A stretch of 29,252 nucleotides of DNA from JADJVL01 sp039812765. Its GTDB lineage: Bacteria > Acidobacteriota > Holophagae > Holophagales > Holophagaceae. The notes beneath the pieces are model-generated. The model saw only the letters and a list, made by a program, of their open reading frames with translations, was not told the origin of the DNA and ran no database searches. Of the stretch, positions 24,539 to 29,252 are shown piece after piece (positions within the stretch are counted from its first letter, which is position 1; each line of letters begins with the position of its first letter). Where the stretch lies: assembly GCA_039812765.1 (NCBI GenBank), contig JBDIBF010000036.1, forward strand, positions 1 through 29,252, given 5' to 3'. A program made the position numbers and the translations under genes.

Positions 24539-25743
24539 TGGCCCCCGAGGATTCCGCCGCCCCCGGCGGGACCGGCCTTTCGACCCGGCTGGGCTGGGTC
24601 TCCTTCTTCAACGACGCCAGCGGCGAGGCCATCACCCGCGCCCTGCCCCTGCTGCTCACCGGCGGCCTCGGCGCCACGCCGGCCTTCGTGGGCGCGGTGG
24701 AGGGCCTCGCGGAGGCCGTGGCCATCGGCCTGAAGGCGGTCTCCGGCTGGGCCTCCGACCGCATGGCCACCCGCAAGCCCCTGGTGGCCGGCGGCTACGT
24801 CCTCAGCTTCCTGGCGAAGCTGCTCTACCTCGCGGGGGCCTGGCCCCTGCTCTTCGGCGGCGCGCGGGTGCTGGACCGGGTGGGCAAGGGCCTGAGGGGC
24901 GCGCCACGGGACGCGATGGTGGCCGACGCCGCCGCCGCGGGCCGCCTGGGCCGGGACTTCGGCATCACGCGGATGCTGGACACCGCCGGCGCGGTGGCGG
25001 GCCTCGGCCTCGCGGTGGCCCTGGGCCTCGGTGCCGGCGCCATGGACCTGCCGGCCTTCCGCGCGGTGGTGCTCTGGGCCCTCCCCGCGGGACTGGTCTC
25101 CGTGCTCCTGGTGCTGCTCTGGATCCCGCCCCTGCCCCGGGCCACGACCACCAAGCCGTTGGCCTGGGGCCTCCCGAAGGAGATCCGCGGCTTCCTGGCG
25201 GTGGCCCTGCTCTTCGGGCTGGCCTCCTCCAGCGACGCCTTCCTCGTGCTCCGCGCGAGGGAGGTGGGCTTCGGCTTCCGGGAGATCCTCGTCCTGCTGG
25301 TGGCCTTCAACCTCCTGGGCGCCCTGCTGGCCCTGCCCGTGGGCCACCTCTCGGACCGCTTCGGCCGCGTGCCCTTCCTCGCCGCGGGCTGGGCGGTCTA
25401 CGCGGCCACCTACGCCTGCATGGGCCTCGCCGGGGGGAAGGCGGCCTTCGCCGCCGCCCTGCTCGCCTACGGCGCCTTCTACGGCCTCACCGAGGGCGTG
25501 GAGAAGGCCCTCCTGGGGGACCTGCTGCTGCCCGAGCACCGCGGCCTGGGCTACGGCTCCCTGCAGATGGCCCTCGGGCTGGCCGCGCTGGTGGCGAGCC
25601 TCGCGATGGGCTGGATGATGGCGGCCTGGGGCAGCCGCGCGGCCTTCCTGGCCACCGCGGGCGTGGCCCTGGCCTCGACCCTCCTGCTGCTGGCCTGGAG
25701 CGCCCTCAGAAGGCGACCGGCCTCCCCCGCTCCGCCACGCTGA
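24538..25743 (+). CDS. MFS transporter
   Basis: This 401-residue protein has 11 or 12 hydrophobic helices. It opens with LGWVSFFNDASGEAI, and the helix 2-3 loop contains GWASDRMATRK. ARVLDRVGKGLRGAPRDA is a motif of a poorly characterised MFS subgroup often annotated as MFS_1. A second-half GHLSDRFGRVPF repeats the classic MFS loop motif, supporting a two-fold structure. Substrate is unknown; efflux is common in such proteins. The ATG overlaps the ymdB stop. The 3' end overlaps the convergent MBL gene by 38 bp. Confidence 0.88.
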   Translation: MAPEDSAAPGGTGLSTRLGWVSFFNDASGEAITRALPLLLTGGLGATPAFVGAVEGLAEAVAIGLKAVSGWASDRMATRKPLVAGGYVLSFLAKLLYLAGAWPLLFGGARVLDRVGKGLRGAPRDAMVADAAAAGRLGRDFGITRMLDTAGAVAGLGLAVALGLGAGAMDLPAFRAVVLWALPAGLVSVLLVLLWIPPLPRATTTKPLAWGLPKEIRGFLAVALLFGLASSSDAFLVLRAREVGFGFREILVLLVAFNLLGALLALPVGHLSDRFGRVPFLAAGWAVYAATYACMGLAGGKAAFAAALLAYGAFYGLTEGVEKALLGDLLLPEHRGLGYGSLQMALGLAALVASLAMGWMMAAWGSRAAFLATAGVALASTLLLLAWSALRRRPASPAPPR

Positions 25744-27280
25744 CCTGCTTGAACCCCGCGGCCCGGAGGGATTCGGCGTTCTTCGCCAGCCCATCGGGCT
25801 CGCCGTGGACGCAGGTGATCCGAACCTTGTCCTTGTCCTGCTTCGACAGCCAAGCGGCCAGGTCGTTGGCGTCCAGGTGGCCGGACAGGAAGCGGAAGCT
25901 CCGGACCTGGCCCGGCTGGATCTTCACCGTGCGCTCGCCCACGGTGATCTCGCCCCCCTGCCCCGAGGCGGCGATCGCCTTGAGCTGGCCCCCCGTGGCC
26001 TCCGGATCGCTGTAGCCCACCAGCAGCAGGCGGGTGGTGGGGTCCGCGAGGCGGTGGGCCACCACCTCCTCGTCCTCGGGCTCGTCGAGGGCGAAGGTGG
26101 TGGTGACGAGGATGCAGGGGCCCTTCAGGTCCGCGGGGACCTTGGACTCCAGCTTGCCGGGCAGCAGGCCGCCCACCTTGTAGACCTCGGGCTTGAACCA
26201 GCGCTCCAGGCCCGGCTGCTCCGCCTCCTTCTCGTAGAGCAGGGTGTAGTTCAGGGCCGTCCGGGAGGGGACGTACACTGGCGTGTCGAAGGGGAGCCTG
26301 TTCAGGGCCTGGGCGCGCCGGATGAGGTAGAGCACCTTCTGGGTTCGGTCCAGGGCGTAGGCGGGGATCCAGACGATGCCGCCGGCCTTGAGGCCCTCGG
26401 CCACCGCCTGGACGAACTCGGAGGCCTCCTTCGAGACCTCGGGCTTGCGCACCTGGCCGCCGTAGGTGGACTCCACCCACACGGCGTCCACCGGGGGCGC
26501 CGGGGCCGCCGCGGCCTGGATCGGGGACAGGGGATGGCCCAGGTCGCCGCTGAAAAGCAGGCGCCGGCCGCCGACCTCCAGCAGCACCGAGGCGGAGCCG
26601 GGGATGTGCCCCGCGTCCAGCAGCGTGAAGGCGCCGCCGTCCTCCAGGGGGAGGCGCTCGCCGTAGGCGTGCCCCTTCACCTGGTCGAGGATGCCCCGGG
26701 CTTCGATCCCCGAACACTCGCGGCAGGCGAAGGCGCCCCGGGAGAGGCGCTGGTCCAGCTCCGCGAGGGTGCCGCTGAAGCTGGCCCGGTTGGCGGGCTG
26801 GACGCGCTGGAGCGACTTGCAGGCCGGACTGAAGTGGGCGACCTGGCCGCGCTTCCCGGCCCTCCCCGCGGTGTAGGTCCAGAGGCGGACGGCCCCGCGG
26901 TCCATGCCGATGGCCTGGGGCAGGGCCTGGGCCATGAGCAGCTCGCTGCCGCGGGTGCAGTGGATGGGCCCCTTGTAGCCCTTGCGGACCAGCAGCGGGA
27001 GGCGGCCCATGTGGTCGCTGTGGGCGTGGGTGATGAACACCGCGTCCACCGTGGACGGCTCCACGGGCAGCTCGAGGTTGGCGTCCGGCCGCGCGGGGTC
27101 CTCCTTCAGGTGGATCCCGCAGTCCACGAGGTAGGTCCGCCCGCCGGCCTTCACCACGGTGAGGCTGCCGTCCACCTCGCCGGCGGCGCCGTGGACGGCG
27201 ACGGTGACGGGCGGGGCGGGCTTCGCCTCCTGGGCGGCGAGGGGCAGGATCAGGGTGAGGGCGAGCAGGAACGTGCGCAT
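25706..27280 (-). CDS. Exported metallo-beta-lactamase-fold protein, beta-CASP RNase-like
   Basis: This 524-residue protein has an N-terminal signal peptide (MRTFLLALTLILPLAAQ) ahead of an MBL domain. HAHSDH is at 85-90, DAGHIPGSAS (His225) follows, then FSGDLGHP (Asp246) and ESTYGG. The architecture continues like CPSF73/YsgC-type beta-CASP exonucleases, with a final SGHLDANDLAAWL and CVHGE (candidate motifs A-C). Cytoplasmic beta-CASP enzymes cleave RNA; an exported version is unusual. A central insertion carries Cys154, Cys186 and Cys189 (FACRECSG), possibly metal-binding. GGAG lies 6 bases before the ATG. The 3' end overlaps the convergent MFS gene by 38 bp. Confidence 0.85.
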   Translation of the reverse strand: MRTFLLALTLILPLAAQEAKPAPPVTVAVHGAAGEVDGSLTVVKAGGRTYLVDCGIHLKEDPARPDANLELPVEPSTVDAVFITHAHSDHMGRLPLLVRKGYKGPIHCTRGSELLMAQALPQAIGMDRGAVRLWTYTAGRAGKRGQVAHFSPACKSLQRVQPANRASFSGTLAELDQRLSRGAFACRECSGIEARGILDQVKGHAYGERLPLEDGGAFTLLDAGHIPGSASVLLEVGGRRLLFSGDLGHPLSPIQAAAAPAPPVDAVWVESTYGGQVRKPEVSKEASEFVQAVAEGLKAGGIVWIPAYALDRTQKVLYLIRRAQALNRLPFDTPVYVPSRTALNYTLLYEKEAEQPGLERWFKPEVYKVGGLLPGKLESKVPADLKGPCILVTTTFALDEPEDEEVVAHRLADPTTRLLLVGYSDPEATGGQLKAIAASGQGGEITVGERTVKIQPGQVRSFRFLSGHLDANDLAAWLSKQDKDKVRITCVHGEPDGLAKNAESLRAAGFKQVSVAERGRPVAF

Positions 27281-27388
27281 GGGGGACTCCGCCTCCAGGA
27301 TCGCACATGAGGATGCCCCGCTCGCGCGCGAGCGCGCCGGAGCGGCCCCGCAGAACGCGAGTCATCCACGCGGTTTGCCTGCATCAAC

Positions 27389-27417
27389 GAAAGGCCCCGC
27401 TCGCGCGGGGCCTTCTC
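27389..27417 (-). terminator. Duplicated groEL terminator hairpin, outer copy
   Basis: AAGGCCCCGC and GCGGGGCCTT form a 10-bp stem with a TCGC loop. It is the copy of the groEL terminator 163 bp further out, giving the transcript a second stop signal. Confidence 0.65.
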
Positions 27418-27437
27418 GTCGCTCCGGGAACGGCGGA

Positions 27438-27459
27438 TCAGACCATGTCGTCCATGCCC
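27438..27459 (-). pseudogene. groEL 3'-terminal fragment
   Basis: About 22 bp encode GMDDMV followed by TGA, matching the end of GroEL in frame and aligned to its stop. It has no body or start and is a remnant within the duplicated segment. Confidence 0.65.
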
Positions 27460-27551
27460 CTCGCGACCATGCGGGTCCCGGAGCGCGCGCGAGCGCGGCG
27501 AAGCGGGGCCCCGCAGGGAGCGAGTCGTCCGGGCGGTTTGCCTGCATCAAC

Positions 27552-27580
27552 GAAAAGCCCCGCTCGCGCGGGGCCTTTTC
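27552..27580 (-). terminator. Intrinsic terminator of groEL
   Basis: On the transcript, GAAAAGGCCCCGC pairs with GCGGGGCTTTTC (one bulge) around a GCGA loop, 20 bp after the stop codon. The T-run is within the 3' arm. Positioned as expected for the groEL mRNA end. Confidence 0.75.
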
Positions 27581-27600
27581 GTCGTTCCGGGAACGGCGGA

Positions 27601-29229
<1,629 letters not shown>

Positions 29230-29252
29230 TTCAATCTCCTGATGGGTTCGAA

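Noticed and set aside
27319..27334. Perfect 16-bp palindrome CGCTCGCGCGCGAGCG as an operator
   Set aside because: It consists almost only of CG dinucleotides and lies in the decayed groEL-tail duplicate, so it is probably part of that repeat rather than a binding site.

Overview
The window is a very GC-rich bacterial chromosome segment, densely packed with genes on both strands. The gene set suggests an acidobacterium, probably of the Holophaga/Geothrix type: a BlaI/M56 pair, a Ser/Thr kinase with a TolB-like domain and TPR-like tail, a TonB-dependent receptor with an N-terminal carboxypeptidase-regulatory-like domain, and an exported S55-type protein. This placement is inferred from gene families; no rRNA or marker phylogeny is available. 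No phage, transposase, tRNA or CRISPR array is visible.

Left part (1-8063). A partial M56 (BlaR1-like) membrane protease runs off the left edge. It sits behind a BlaI-type repressor, with an AT-rich palindromic operator overlapping the repressor promoter. Next come a large receptor-like Ser/Thr kinase, a methionine-type aminotransferase (YbdL-like), a small DUF1761 membrane protein and an iron-sulfur L-serine dehydratase. The roughly 570 bp upstream of the dehydratase hold no convincing gene. They carry a hexamer-based tandem repeat and two inverted copies of a hairpin element whose borders are conserved but whose stem sequence differs.

Middle (8635-16397). A minus-strand operon encodes a TetR regulator, an exported M61 aminopeptidase and a family 2 glycosyltransferase. 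A second one pairs an NAD(P)-fold DUF2520 protein with MiaE, the tRNA hydroxylase. A helical orphan protein faces elbB. The 3' end of elbB, with its downstream sequence, is tandemly repeated with a 191-bp period, giving three in-frame tails that all end at aligned stop codons. A second class I/II aminotransferase follows.

Right part (16413-29252). An exported S55-type (SpoIVB-like) protein, a secreted propeller-like protein and a DUF962 membrane protein form a minus-strand cluster. They are divergent from a large TonB-dependent receptor that ends in a clear intrinsic terminator. YmdB-type phosphodiesterase and an MFS transporter are translationally coupled, and the transporter overlaps tail-to-tail with an exported metallo-beta-lactamase/beta-CASP-like protein. 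groEL closes the window. Its last codons and terminator are duplicated downstream with a 163-bp period, a second case of the pattern seen at elbB.

Most genes are housekeeping or envelope functions. The most unusual signals are non-coding: the variable-stem hairpin pair and the two independent duplications of a gene 3' end plus its downstream hairpin.
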